A stretch of 64,000 nucleotides of DNA, taken from NCBI GenBank assembly GCA_015832175.1, contig WJXW01000004.1, positions 496,001 through 560,000 on the forward strand, read 5' to 3'. This document shows positions 20,835 to 31,552 of the stretch, one piece after another. The translations under genes and the position numbers were made by a program. The first letter of the stretch is position 1. Every line of letters begins with the position of its first letter. The stretch comes from Paraphaeosphaeria minitans (Eukaryota; Ascomycota; Dothideomycetes; Pleosporales; Didymosphaeriaceae). Under the pieces are notes generated by a model. That model was not told where the DNA came from. It did not search any database and saw nothing but the letters and a program-made list of their open reading frames with translations.

Positions 20835-23302
20835 ATGAGCACCATCAGGTCGCGCATCAGCCACGCCCGGGCCAAACTCCTGCGTCGCCAGAGCCACGTC
20901 TCGTCGTCGGCGGCGTCGCAGTGTTCGTCGAATGGCAGCGAACGCGTCCGCACCGCGACCAGCGTACGCAAAAGCATGTCGCTGTCCAAGCTGCCCGCCA
21001 TGTCCGCGTCCGACGTGCCCGCGGAAGGCGACGACACGCGCATGGTGCAGTCGGAGCTGGTGGTGTCGTCGACGGGCGGCGAAGGCGGCGGCGGCGACAG
21101 TAGGCCCGAAGCGCTGGAGAGCTCCATGGTGAGCGATCGGCATCCGCTCGAGGGACCGACCAGCAACCACAACTCCACGCTGATCGACAATTCCACGCCG
21201 ATCCACGCTTCCACGCCCTCGCTCCCCAACCCCAACCCCAACGACGACGACAACGACGTGCCCACCGCCCCTCCCGCCGTCACCGTCACCCTCGAGGAGC
21301 CCACGCCCGTGCATCCGCCCGCACTGCCGCCTCCGGTGCTCCCCGCCCTCGCTGCAGACGCCGCAGGCTCTGCTGGCTTCAAAGACGGCCCAGAAGACGG
21401 TCCATCCGAGCTCCCCACGCTCCCCTCGCTTCCCTCGCTCCCCTCAGCCTCGCGACCCGCGCCCGCCCGTCGCCAGTCCCTCGTTGCGCCTTCGAATGCA
21501 CGCGCCATCAAGACGCTGCTCGCATCAGACGCCGCTGCGAATCCTGCGGTAACCGGTCCACCCACTGCCACCGATTACTTCGCCGGCCCTTCCAACTTCA
21601 ACGCCGGCATGCTGCACCGCAAGATTTGGGTCAAACGCCAAAATGCCTCGGCGACGCTGGTGCAGATTCGCGAAGATGACGTCGTCGACGACGTGCGCGA
21701 GATGATCCTCAAAAAGTACGGCAATTCGCTGGGCCGGAGCTTCGACGCGCCCGACCTCACCCTGCGCATACTGCCGCGCGACAACAGCGCCAAGGGCAAG
21801 GAGCGCACCCTGGGCCCAGAGGAGGACATGTGCAGGACGCTCGACGCACACTTCCCGGGCGGCCAGAGTGTCCACGAGGCTCTCATCATCGACATTCCTA
21901 TCAGGGCGCGCACCCCCAAGCCCTCGCCGCGGGTCCCGCAGTACTACGCACACCACGACGATTCGCAGAATCACGCTCAGACCGAGTACTTCCCACTCAT
22001 GCCCATAGCCAACCCCTCTCCCGCCCTGCAGACCGCCGCCTCTCACGAGACGCGAGCCTCCCTCGCCCATGCGCCGCATTCCATTTCCGTCCTCCAGAGT
22101 GGCACGCTCCCCCCGCTGCCGTCGCCTGGAGGCCTGAGGAGGCCCAATGCCAACCGTCCCAAGTACCCCCGCCACAACACCGCCTCGCCCACGACGTTGA
22201 CCGGCGGCGTGCCGCAATCCGCCCCGAGCAGCCGACCCTCGCGAATCCGAAACGATTCCTCCGCATCCGATAAGCACTCTGCCTCGGGAAACCCGACCAT
22301 ACCCACCCCTCCGGCCCTGGCGGATCCAGCCATGCGACAGAACTCGACGCCTCCGACTCCCCGCGTATCGTCTCCGAAGCCACAAAAGCGCCCAAGGAAG
22401 CAGAAACCGATCGACACGCCGAGCTTGCCTCCGGGCTTGTTGGACAACTCCGTACCTCCCATCAATGTGTTGATCGTAGAAGACAACATCATCAACCTGC
22501 GAGTCTTGGGTGCTTTCATGCAGCGTCTAAAGGTGCGGTGGCAGCGAGCAATGAACGGCAAGGAAGCCGTTGAAAAGTGGAGGGTTGGCGGATTCCACTT
22601 GGTGCTCATGGACATTCAGCTGCCCATCATGGACGGTCTGGAGGCGACCAGGGAGATCAGGCGGCTTGAGCGCGTCAATAGCATCGGTGTCTTTAGCAGC
22701 GGCAGCAGCGAAGCGCCCAACAACAGGCTTGCAGACAAAGGGATCGACCGAGATCTCAAGGACGATGACAAGCTGGGCGAAAAGAACCTGTTCAAGAGCC
22801 CTGTCATCATAGTGGCACTCACGGCCAGCTCCCTGCAGAGCGACAGACACGAAGCCTTGGCAGCCGGCTGCAATGACTTCTTGACCAAGGTAAGAATATC
22901 ACGACCTTGGATTCGGCTTGTTCACTGACCATCTCTCAGCCTGTCAACTTCGTCTGGCTGGAACGCAAAGTCAAAGAATGGGGTTGCATGCAAGCCCTCA
23001 TCGACTTTGACGGTTGGCGTCGCTGGAAAGACTTTACCAATGCCTCCGACACCACAAACAGCACTTCAAATCTCTCCACGAGCTACTCCAGCGTTGCTCC
23101 GCGGAGAGGCAAAGCAGCGGCCAGTCCGACATTGAGCGCTCCCAATGGAGCCGGGCCATCAAGTGCTAATGGCACGGCTACCAAATCGAAAGACGACACG
23201 GACAAGAAGTCGAAACGAAGAAGCATGGGCGTTATACCACCCGCACTCCCCGAGGTGGACAGCGCAGCTTCGACGCCGGACGTTGACAGTGGAGATAACT
23301 AG
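20835..23302 (+). CDS. SSK1: Response regulator Ssk1 of the HOG osmostress pathway
   Basis: Receiver protein at the end of the Sln1-type phosphorelay; in its unphosphorylated form it activates the Ssk2/22-type MAPKKK of the Hog1 pathway. Two exons (20835-22889, 22940-23302) with a 50-nt intron give 805 residues. The N-terminal half is disordered (Ser/Pro/Ala-rich). A conserved domain follows (residues about 260-355, from MLHRKIWVKRQN to HEALIIDIP). The receiver domain begins at about residue 542 (INVLIVEDNIINLRVLG) and has the phospho-acceptor D593 in LVLMDIQLPIMDG, the ALTAS segment and the K of DFLTKPVN just across the intron. The long loop before SPVIIVALTA is typical of Ssk1. The C-terminal tail (EWGCMQALIDFDGWRRW) is also family-specific. 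The start ATG has A at -3; the upstream in-frame ATG at 20475 was not chosen. Confidence 0.92.
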
Positions 23303-23847
23303 GTTCCCCGCGCCTTTTTCCATTGTCCATATATGTTACCACCATGACCTGTCACCAAAAATTTCCTTGGGTTGTAAATTGGCATCCACATCCGCACACG
23401 CATTTACCGGTTGCATGGTTCGGGTTTTTCTCATACTGACCAAATGCCTATGGTGTTTGCAATTCCTTGCTAGTGTTACTGTTCTTTAGCGATCTTTCAT
23501 TTATATCTGGGATGGAATGGGCAAGGCAGCCCCAGTCGGGATCGGGGTTAGGCGTCTCTGTCCGTTTTCATGCGATGGGTGTGGTTCGAGATGTCGGTAT
23601 ACTCGCCGGAGTAATCTTAATCGTTGTATACGCCACTCTGCTATTCTTCGTTCGTGATCGTATGCATCCTCTTGATAGCTCTACGTTGTTGCAGACGATG
23701 ACGTGGGTTGCCAATCCGTTGTGGTTGCCCCGTCAACGGCCCCCGCTAAGCCCCTTCCAGCGCCCCGCTAAGCCCGCACAAATGATGCGATGAGCCTCAC
23801 TTCACCGCCGTCGTCAACGATTGCGCCGTCGCTCGCTCAGATCCAAC
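23303..23847. other. Intergenic region SSK1 / haspin-like kinase
   Basis: About 545 bp holding the SSK1 3' UTR and the promoter of the kinase gene. A short frame (23467-23793) has one hydrophobic stretch but starts without an ATG and resembles nothing known. No TATA box was seen. Confidence 0.45.
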
Positions 23848-26061
23848 ATGCCGGCCAAGCAGGTCTACGGAAAGCGCCCGGTGGCCAAGCCTTCGACGAG
23901 CTATGCTAAGTTCATCAGCCCAAGCAAAGAGGCCGCCGCAATGAGCAAAAGAGATGACGAGGTTCCAAAGAGAAGAGCGAGAAGGGTGGTGAAGAATGAA
24001 GCTATCGATCGGAATGCTAGAGAAGAGGTGGATATTGGTGACTTGGTGGGGGATCTGGACGGGCTGAGAATCGAAACTGGTGCGCTGGCTGAAATGGACC
24101 CTGAGAAGCCGATCCGAAGCGGGAAGACTACCGGGAAAGCTGCAGGAGGCGCAAAACAAAAGACGGCTGTTAAGACCGCGAGGCAGAATAAACCAACAAC
24201 CGGTGATGCCACTGAAGCGACGCAGCCGAAAGAGGATGCTGAACCTATCGCTCTCGCGGATCAACTCCAAGCCTTGGACATCAGCAAGCAGGATGAAGTA
24301 TGTATTAAGGTGCCCCAGGAGCGAAGGCAAAGCCCGAGGAAATCCAGGAAAACTCCTGTCAAGCCAAGCTCAAGCATTGAGGATACCCCGGAACAAGAGC
24401 AAGCCGCAAAGCCTAAGCAACAAGCGAAGCAACAATCTGCGCCAGAAACACCGAAACGTGCCCAGAGGCTGAAAGCCGTGGTTATACCTGCACCAAACCC
24501 AATGCCGAAGCGTCTCACTACAAATCATACTCCGACAACGACCCCCGAAGACCCATACATATCGCACGTGGCACCGCTACTGTCGCTGCAGAGCTATGGG
24601 AGATCTCTCATGACATTCAAGAAATGGTCAACCTCGCTTGAGCCGCATTTCACAGTTAGCAAAATCGCCGAAGCGTCTTTCTCGGAAGTTTATCGCCTTT
24701 CAGCTCTGAATACCACATGCAGGTCGATGAAGGAATCTGTTCTGAAGCTTGTACCTTTGAAAAGCGCTCCAAATGCACCATTTCGAAGCCTACCATGCTC
24801 AGTCCGAAATCCAGACGTTCAAGCCCAGATGGACAAAGAAGCAAGAGAAGAGCAAGATTCGTGGAAGTCGCAAGTTGAGGATGTAAAGTCGGAGGTCAAG
24901 CTGCTCCAGAACCTCAACTACATACCCGGTTTCACAAACTTCCGCGAGCTTACAGTGCTTCAGGGCCGGCCTTCAAGAGGGTTCATCGACGCGTGGAAAT
25001 CGTGGAACAAGGGAAGGCCGCGGGGTAAGAAGAGCCAGTTTCCGGACCCGAGCAAGAAGGCCAGCTATGACGACACTCAACTCTGGGCTGTCATTGAGAT
25101 GCAGGACGCTGGTTCAGATGTTGAGAAGGTCATGGATAAGGGCGGACTGAGTACCGTATGGGAGATATGGGATGTCTTCTGGGGCGTGTGTCTTAGCGTA
25201 GCGAAAGCTGAAGAGGCGTGTCGCTTCGAACATCGCGATCTACATTTGGAAAACATTTGCATACGATCATCGCGGACCGAATCCGAAGAAGACCTTGTCA
25301 ACCCTATCATCAAAGATCCCTTGTGTCGAAAACTTGGCTTCACAGGGCTCGAAACGACAGTCATCGACTACACTCTTTCGCGAGCCGACGTCTCCTCGTC
25401 CGCCTCCCGGCGCTCATCGTTAATGACGGACGCTTCTTCGTTCTCACAGCCATCTCCTTGCACACCAAACACACCTCTAGAAGTCGCCTTCCTGGACCTC
25501 AACAAAGACATGAGCCTGTTTGAAGGCGACGCTACCGAAGAGTACCAGTACGAGATCTACCGCTACATGCGCGGCACCGTCTTCTACAACGACCCTCTGC
25601 AGTCCGAGGCCCCACGGGAAGGCGAAGCCGACCCCCTCCGCCGTTCGCCCCGAAAGACAGCGCAACACATCCGCTTCGACGATGCAGAACCATCAGCACG
25701 GCAAGACACTCCCTCAAACACATACCACGGCCCGCCCTCGGACTCGTGGCGCTCCTTCCACCCCAAAACGAATCTCGTCTGGGCGCATTTCATCCTCCAC
25801 AAGCTCCTCGAGCATTTGGAAGGCAACGAGCCGTCGAACCTTTCAAGCACGCAGATGATGCGCAACGTCGAGGCCGGCGCCAAGGACAAGAGCAAGGTGG
25901 CGCGCAAAGCGATGAAGCTGCACAAGGTGCTGGAGCGAGTTGCGGCGCTGCTCGAGCCGAGCGCGCTGGCGAACAAGGACAGTCTGGGGAGCATGAAGGA
26001 GCTTGCCGTGCTGGCGATGGAGGAGCGGTGGCTGAGGGTTGGGGATGTCGCGGGGGCGTGA
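23848..26061 (+). CDS. Haspin-type histone H3 Thr3 protein kinase
   Basis: Nuclear atypical kinase of the haspin family, which phosphorylates H3T3 to recruit the chromosomal passenger complex in mitosis. Single exon of 737 residues from the ATG at 23848. The N-terminal third is basic and disordered with Lys/Gln/Pro stretches. The kinase domain begins near residue 250 (FTVSKIAEASFSEVYRL, a degenerate P-loop). The lysine lies in ESVLKLVPLK. The catalytic loop is FEHRDLHLENI with D464. The usual DFG is DYT (D507 in TVIDYTLSR), a hallmark of haspins. The following AFLDLNKDMSLFEGDATEEY and QYEIYRYMRG are also haspin signatures. The C-terminal lobe is helical. Single-exon structure is unusual only in comparison with its multi-exon neighbours. 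Family assignment is firm; the substrate is inferred from the family. Confidence 0.92.
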   Translation: MPAKQVYGKRPVAKPSTSYAKFISPSKEAAAMSKRDDEVPKRRARRVVKNEAIDRNAREEVDIGDLVGDLDGLRIETGALAEMDPEKPIRSGKTTGKAAGGAKQKTAVKTARQNKPTTGDATEATQPKEDAEPIALADQLQALDISKQDEVCIKVPQERRQSPRKSRKTPVKPSSSIEDTPEQEQAAKPKQQAKQQSAPETPKRAQRLKAVVIPAPNPMPKRLTTNHTPTTTPEDPYISHVAPLLSLQSYGRSLMTFKKWSTSLEPHFTVSKIAEASFSEVYRLSALNTTCRSMKESVLKLVPLKSAPNAPFRSLPCSVRNPDVQAQMDKEAREEQDSWKSQVEDVKSEVKLLQNLNYIPGFTNFRELTVLQGRPSRGFIDAWKSWNKGRPRGKKSQFPDPSKKASYDDTQLWAVIEMQDAGSDVEKVMDKGGLSTVWEIWDVFWGVCLSVAKAEEACRFEHRDLHLENICIRSSRTESEEDLVNPIIKDPLCRKLGFTGLETTVIDYTLSRADVSSSASRRSSLMTDASSFSQPSPCTPNTPLEVAFLDLNKDMSLFEGDATEEYQYEIYRYMRGTVFYNDPLQSEAPREGEADPLRRSPRKTAQHIRFDDAEPSARQDTPSNTYHGPPSDSWRSFHPKTNLVWAHFILHKLLEHLEGNEPSNLSSTQMMRNVEAGAKDKSKVARKAMKLHKVLERVAALLEPSALANKDSLGSMKELAVLAMEERWLRVGDVAGA

Positions 26062-26340
26062 TTGTGCGTTTTGTTTGTGAGCCCTCGCGGCATTGTTGGG
26101 TGGCATTGGGCGGTGTTTGGGTTGCCTACCTACCGTAGTTTGGTCGGTGGCGTTCTGGATGGGTAGGTCGAGCTGGTTCAGGCATTTTTTGTGTGAAGCA
26201 TGGTGTCTCGCTTCCGTGTGCTTTTGTACTTGTGGTTCGAAGTACGGTGCGTAGGTATCGCTGTGGAACCCGTCGGTGTGAATAGCTCCAAGACGATACT
26301 GTATACCCCGCACGGTAGGTGGTCTAGCGTCGCACAGACG

Positions 26341-26463
26341 CTGTAGGTACCGCTGAATGTGGTGTACTTGTCCCCGCTGTAGATACCGCTGAAGGTGTTG
26401 TGTTGTACTCGTCCCCGCTGTACCTAGGTACCGCTGAAGGCGTTGTACTCGTCCCCACTGTCG
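26341..26463. repeat. Three-copy tandem repeat, about 40 bp unit
   Basis: Three imperfect copies of a unit built as TACCGCTGAAGGTGTTGTAC followed by TCGTCCCCGCTGTAGG. They lie about 500 bp upstream of the next start codon. A CCTAGGTACC palindrome sits at the junction of copies two and three. Confidence 0.75.
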
Positions 26464-26784
26464 GTGTCCCTCTCCACAGTGGCCACCTACTTACCTACAC
26501 ACCCAATGCCTCCAGCGAGCGCGCACAAACAATCATGGCAAATCCTCATCGGAAATAACTCGCGGCGCCGTCCGCTCTGCTGCCATCAAGATACGCCGGC
26601 ACGTGGGCGCGCTAGCACCGATCAAGCAGGTCCTTCTCCCCTCTATGCCGTCCATTGCGTAGAACGCGCACCGGCCTAACAAGCTTTCCCAGTGCTTGCG
26701 CGAGCTTATCGCCGCGAAGGGAAAGCCCATGCATATCAGTTGTTCCTGCATCGTAGGTATGCTTTCGCCCCAGCAGCCCGGGCG

Positions 26785-26840
26785 CAGGTCGCTGGTAGGT
26801 GGGTTGGTAGGTACCTTGGTAGGTACCTTGGTAGGTACCT
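26785..26840. repeat. TAGGTACC-rich 13-bp tandem repeat
   Basis: GGTAGGTACCTTG occurs in tandem about three times, preceded by related GGTAGGTGGGTT. The array ends directly at a TATA-like sequence. Confidence 0.75.
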
Positions 26841-26845
26841 ATAAA
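26840..26845 (+). promoter_or_regulatory. Probable TATA box of the metallophosphoesterase gene
   Basis: TATAAA followed by TGGG, 83 bp upstream of the start codon at 26928 and immediately after the 13-bp repeats. Assigned by position and sequence only. Confidence 0.5.
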
Positions 26846-26927
26846 TGGGAGCCCGCACTGAGCTGCTGGCCCTGCATGTGAAGCACGCTCGCGTCCTTGC
26901 CTACTCACCGACCCGATCGCGTTCAAC

Positions 26928-29276
26928 ATGTTTGCTAGAATTGCGGCTGCGGCGGCCATCGCGGCCTCTGCCCTGGCTTGCGAAAGTTGCTATGGCGAAC
27001 CCACGCACGATGTCGTCCTCACGAGGCACGTCCGCCGCATGCAGCCCGACGCCCAGAACGCGACGTCTGGTCCGCGGGGCCCGCTCGAATGGGGACAGAT
27101 TAATTTCTTGCATACGACGGATACCCACGGGTGGCTTGAAGGTACGTCAAAGGGACAGTTGATGTGGAAGGGGAGACGGGATTGGTTGTACTCTGGGTAG
27201 TAGTACCTACCTATACGAGGACTGACAATGTCATTGCAGGACACATCAAGGAGCAGAACTATGGCGCAGATTGGGGCGACTTTGTGAGCTTCACAAAGGG
27301 CATGAAGAAAAACGCTCGGGAACTGGGTGTAGATTTGCTGCTGATTGACACGGGTGTATGCTCTCCTACCATGCGTGCTGCGTGCCGTATTGTACCCTCC
27401 TGCATGCTGATATCTGCAGGACCTGCACGATGGTGCTGGCTTGTCCGATGCTACCGTTCCCAATGGCAACATCTCGAATGTCATCTTCGAGAACGTCGAT
27501 TACGACGTACGTAGCGTACGAATCCCGCGGCAAACCCACCCCAACTGATCTGCGGAATAGCTTCTCACCATCGGGAATCATGAACTCTACGTCACGGAAA
27601 TCGCCTACGAGACGTTCACCAACTTTTCGAAGGTCTATGGGGATAGGTATCTCACGAGCAACGTGCAAATCATCAACCCTGCGACTGGCAAGTTCGAGTA
27701 CATTGGAAGCAAGTACCGGTATTTTACGACGGAGCAGGGCCTGCGGATCATGGCTTTCGGCGTGCTGTTCGATTTCACCGGCAATTCGAATGTTTCCAAG
27801 GTCATCAAGGTAAGCAGCTTTCAGGTCTCAAGTCAGACTTGGATTTGCTAATCGTGAGTGTTCGTAGGCTGCTGAGCTCGTTCAGGAACAATGGTTCCAC
27901 GATGCCGTGAACTACACAGAACCTGTTGATCTGTTTGTTGTTACAGGTAGGTTTAAATTCCATGTTGTGAGTGCCTCACTGATTTGATGACAGGACACAA
28001 CCCCGTCAGGAGGAACGATACCGGCAGCACCATGGGAAAAGTGGTCGATGCCATTCGCAAGGTGCGTCCGGAAACACCCATCCAAGTGTTTGGTGGACAC
28101 TCGCACATCCGAGATTTTGCAGTCTACGATACCAAGGCCACTGGACTGGAGTCTGGTCGCTACTGCGAGACGCTAGGATGGCTTGCGCTGTCTGGTGTCG
28201 AGTCGGACAACTGCGAATCCAAGTCTCCTAGGGGCGTTCCAAACCCTACACGCAAGCCCGTCCCTCCTCCCAGCAACACTACGAGTACCGGTTACAGCGT
28301 CCCCAGCCCAACCAGCACTTCCGAGATCTTCGTGGCCCGACGATACCTTGACTGGAACCGTCTGACGTTCGCATACCATGCTAAAGGTAGTCAAAAGCAT
28401 GCTACCTTTGACACCGCCAAAGGCAAGAACATTACATCTGAGATCACCGCGGACCGCGAGAAACTCAACCTCACCAGCCTGTACGGCTGCGCCCCGCGGT
28501 CCTACTGCCAGACCTGCCAGCCCTTCCTCGCGGAAGGCAATCTCTTCGCGCTCCTCCAGACGGCCCTCTCCACCGTCGTCGTCAACGAGACCCGCAAAGA
28601 CACCCCCCGCCTCATCATCATCAACACGGGCAGCGTGCGCTTCGACCTCGCCAAGGGCCCCTTTACCTACGACGACTCCTTCATCGTGTCCCCCTTCAAA
28701 GACGCCTTCCAATTCTTCCCCGACGTGCCATACGCCCAGGCCTCCAAGGTCCTCGACATCCTCAACGCCGGCCCCTACCAGAAGAAGCGCGACCTGTCCA
28801 CCGCCGACTTCGACTTCGCACCCGTGCTGGCCGACCGCGACATCTGTGTCGATCCCCCGCTCACGCACGCCTCGGGCATGGCGAAGCGCTCCCCCGCCCG
28901 CGTGATCCGCAGACAAGCCGCCGACCCATCCCCCGGCTACACCACAACCGACGACTTCGGCACCGACGGCGACGACACAATCCACGCCCGCATCCCGCAC
29001 TACGCCCAGCCCAATGACCTGCAGGCCAACGCGTCCTTCCCGGCCGACGGCTCGCGCCCGGCCGCTGTCGACCTCGTGTTCTTGGATTTCATCGCGCCCA
29101 ACATCGTCGACGCGCTCAACGGGCCCGACGTCGGCGGGAGCTACCGCGTCGCGGATGCGGAGTACTACATCGACAAGGATTTCACCACGAATAGCTATCT
29201 CCCCGCGTACGCAAAGGTGGCGTGGCAGGCGAATGTGCCGGAGTGTCCTGTTGGGGCGGGGATTGGGAGTTCGTAG
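26928..29276 (+). CDS. Secreted calcineurin-like metallophosphoesterase / 5'-nucleotidase-like protein (yeast YHR202W type)
   Basis: Two-metal phosphohydrolase with an N-terminal metallophosphatase domain and a 5'-nucleotidase-like C-terminal part. Six exons (26928-27141, 27240-27355, 27420-27506, 27561-27809, 27868-27946, 27994-29276) give 675 residues. Residues 1-18 are a signal peptide ([18 protein letters not shown]). Metal-binding motifs appear in order: D65-T-H67 in HTTDTHG, DTGDLHDG spanning the second intron, GNHE in exon 4, GHNP at the start of exon 6 and GGHSHIRD soon after. The C-terminal part has [20 protein letters not shown], matching the nucleotidase C-domain, and KKRD and AKRS dibasic sites. 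Several N-x-S/T sites fit a secreted or vacuolar protein. The natural substrate is unknown; a phosphomonoester or nucleotide is inferred from the family. Confidence 0.88.
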
Positions 29277-29290
29277 GGGGGGAGGAGGGG

Positions 29291-29386
29291 GGATGGGTGA
29301 CGGGTGACGGGTGATGAGTGACGGGTGACGGGTGATGGGTGACGGGTGACGGGTGATGAGTGACGGGTGACGAGTGACTGGTGATG
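29291..29386. repeat. 7-bp minisatellite (GGGTGAC/GGGTGAT/GAGTGAC)
   Basis: About 13 tandem heptamers starting about 15 bp after the stop codon of the preceding gene, arranged in a loose higher-order pattern where GAGTGAC recurs. On the minus strand it reads as repeated Thr-His-His-Pro-Ser-Pro-Val peptides, which is a shadow of the repeat. Confidence 0.85.
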
Positions 29387-30004
29387 AAGACCAGAAGAAT
29401 CCCCATTGTAGTGTTCTCGGACGCAGACGCAGACGCAGATATTTACACGAGCGATCCAGAAGCTTGGCCATGGCACGGTGAGTGCATGCGGCCCGGTACC
29501 TACCGTAGGCATTTAACCTACCTTTCTCGGCGGCGAATCCGCATCCCACAACACCGCTGCTACGGTGCGTACATCAGCACCCGCAGACGAGTTCCAGTGC
29601 AAAGCTTACCTAGTTGCCTCGCCGGAGCCATGGCTGATGGAGCAAGGTACGGCCGTTCTGGCAGTGGAAGCCGTGAGTAGGATGTGCGATGAGACCCAGC
29701 GCGAAGCAGTACGTAGAGGAGCAGTATCAAGGGGTCAAGCCAAAGCCTACTTCGGTCGTTGATTCATTTCCATTGCCATGTTCGGCGCGGTGTCTACATA
29801 CATACATACAGTCCATTCCGTCCTTGCATCCGTCCGTATTCCAAACCCGTCGTCCCGTCGCCATGGTATCATTACACTGCACAGTCAATATGCACAAACC
29901 AGTCTTGACATGGTCGCTCGCTCGCTCGCTCACGCGCGCTTGTAAAAGAATCCCAAACGCCATGTATGCCTCCGTCAGGTCGCCGAAAGGCCAAAAGTTC
30001 TCGC
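29387..30004. other. Convergent intergenic region
   Basis: About 620 bp between convergent genes. It contains GGTACCTACCGTAGG near 29497, an ACATACATACATAC microrepeat near 29795 and a CTCGCTCGCTCGCTCACG tract near 29915. No gene was seen. Confidence 0.45.
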
Positions 30005-31552
30005 CTAAGCATCGCTATCGCTCAATGAATCCCTCCTCACCGTCTTCACGCCTCCACGTCGGTAACCCGCCATGACGTCCCTGCTACCACGTTCCTCGCG
30101 CCTCGGGCCGCGCGGCGCACCCATCTGGCTCACGCTGTCGTTCGGCGCGACACTGCCCGCGGTGCTGAGACCAGGGATATGGCACGGGTAGGCGATGGTG
30201 CCGCGCACGCCGCCATTGGCGGTGGTGAAGATGTCTGAGGCGTTGGAGGGGCCAGGGCGGGAGGTCGAGGCGCGGTGGTGCTTGCGGGGGGACTGAGAGG
30301 AGGGGCGGGAGCGGGACTCGTGTTGGCGCGGACGCGACTGGGAGCGCGACGCGCGGGTGCGCTCGGCGTTGGGGCGGTAGTCGGAGTAGTAAGAGGACTC
30401 CTGGGCTTCTGAGGGGGCGGAAGTGTGGGCAGGGGCGGCACGCGACTTAGTGTTGTTGCTGTGCGAGACGTCGGTGTAGGCACCGGTGTACTCGGTGCGG
30501 TCGTCGCCGGTGACGAAGGAGTAGGCAGCGGAGGGAGGAGCACGGCGGGAGGAACCACGAGCCGGAGCGGGAGCTTCAGAGGGAGCAGTGTATTCCGTCT
30601 TGGGAGCGTCGTAGGTGTATTCGCTTTCGAGGGCGGTGTACTCTGTCATAGCAGGGCCACCGATCTCAGAGGGCGCGACTTCCGACCTGGCCTTCTTTGT
30701 CTTCTTCTGCTCGGCCTTCTTTTCCTTTGCGGCTTGCTTCTCGGCTTCCCTTGCGGTCTTGGCGGCTTCCTTTTCGGCGAGTTTGGCCTTGCGCATGCGT
30801 TCGATTGCGCGCTGCTTCTTGGCTTTATCTTCCTTCTTCTGGTCCTTTTCGGATTTCTTCGCCTTGTCCTTGATGAGGGGGCGGCCGGAGACATTGGAAC
30901 CTAGTTCAGAGGGCTCGGTGCCAGTAGCAGAGTAGTCGGTATACATGCCGTCAGCTTGTCGGTTGAGGCCGCCAACCTTGGCAGGGCGCTCGTCGCGGTA
31001 TTCACGAAGGTCAGGGTCTTTGTAGTCGTTGTCGTGCTCATGGCGCTTCTTCTTCTTCTTTTCAGCGTCACCGCCGCGAATGCCGAAGTGGCGGCGGCTC
31101 TTGCCCTCTTCGACCTCACGCATCTCGCTGACAGTCGTGCCCGTCTCGTCGGTATAGCCCACGGTCGTAGGGGCGCCATAGGTGCCGCCATGGACGACAC
31201 TGCCTCCGCCAAGCCTGGTACTCTTTGTTGCGTTACTGAGCGTTTTTCCGTCTGGGCCCTTGCGGCGCAGCACGGTTGACTTGTAGTCCTCCCAGTCGGT
31301 GTCCTGCCATTTGAAGCCGCCGTTCTTGGCACGGAAGAAGAACCACAGTGCCGTCATCGTCATGCCGATGCCGAAGAAGGCAATGAGGAGCTGGAACCAT
31401 ACGTTGTTGTAAGCTCGCGGGTCCTTGGATCCATCGGCCGGGTTGACGCCGCCGTCCGCTCGCTTCGCCAGGTGGACGTCATGGACGGCGACGGGCGAGA
31501 AGCCATCCAGGTTAGAGAGGATTGTGAGTGGGGAGAGCGGTGAGGGCGCCAT
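30005..31552 (-). CDS. Single-pass membrane protein with long charged, disordered cytosolic tail
   Basis: Single frame; the ATG at 31552 (MAPSPLSPLTILSNLDG) is chosen over one 28 codons upstream and gives 515 residues. A KR pair at residues 30-31 (HLAKRAD) resembles a Kex2 site. One transmembrane segment spans residues about 51-73 (VWFQLLIAFFGIGMTMTALW) and is followed at once by basic and aromatic residues. The rest is low-complexity: a KKKKKRHEHDNDYKDPD stretch, a long Lys/Glu/Ala helix near residues 250-310, repeated Glu-Tyr-Thr motifs (TEYTALESEYTY), and a Ser/Arg-rich C-terminus ending RRDSLSDSDA. I recognise the general architecture from other ascomycetes but no functional family. A membrane-anchored scaffold near the cell cortex or endosomes is a guess. 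Confidence 0.7.
   Translation of the reverse strand: MAPSPLSPLTILSNLDGFSPVAVHDVHLAKRADGGVNPADGSKDPRAYNNVWFQLLIAFFGIGMTMTALWFFFRAKNGGFKWQDTDWEDYKSTVLRRKGPDGKTLSNATKSTRLGGGSVVHGGTYGAPTTVGYTDETGTTVSEMREVEEGKSRRHFGIRGGDAEKKKKKRHEHDNDYKDPDLREYRDERPAKVGGLNRQADGMYTDYSATGTEPSELGSNVSGRPLIKDKAKKSEKDQKKEDKAKKQRAIERMRKAKLAEKEAAKTAREAEKQAAKEKKAEQKKTKKARSEVAPSEIGGPAMTEYTALESEYTYDAPKTEYTAPSEAPAPARGSSRRAPPSAAYSFVTGDDRTEYTGAYTDVSHSNNTKSRAAPAHTSAPSEAQESSYYSDYRPNAERTRASRSQSRPRQHESRSRPSSQSPRKHHRASTSRPGPSNASDIFTTANGGVRGTIAYPCHIPGLSTAGSVAPNDSVSQMGAPRGPRREERGSRDVMAGYRRGGVKTVRRDSLSDSDA

Larger units (their letters stand above)
26062..26927. other. Repeat-rich intergenic region upstream of the metallophosphoesterase gene
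   Basis: Holds two tandem repeat blocks (26341-26463 and 26785-26840) and the promoter of the next gene. No coding sequence was recognised. Confidence 0.5.

Noticed and set aside
23467..23793. Small hydrophobic protein
   Set aside because: The frame has no ATG at its start, lies in the SSK1 3' region and has no recognisable relatives.
28173..29549. 458-codon minus-strand frame opposite the phosphoesterase
   Set aside because: Antisense shadow of GC-rich exon 6 extended by the heptamer repeat.
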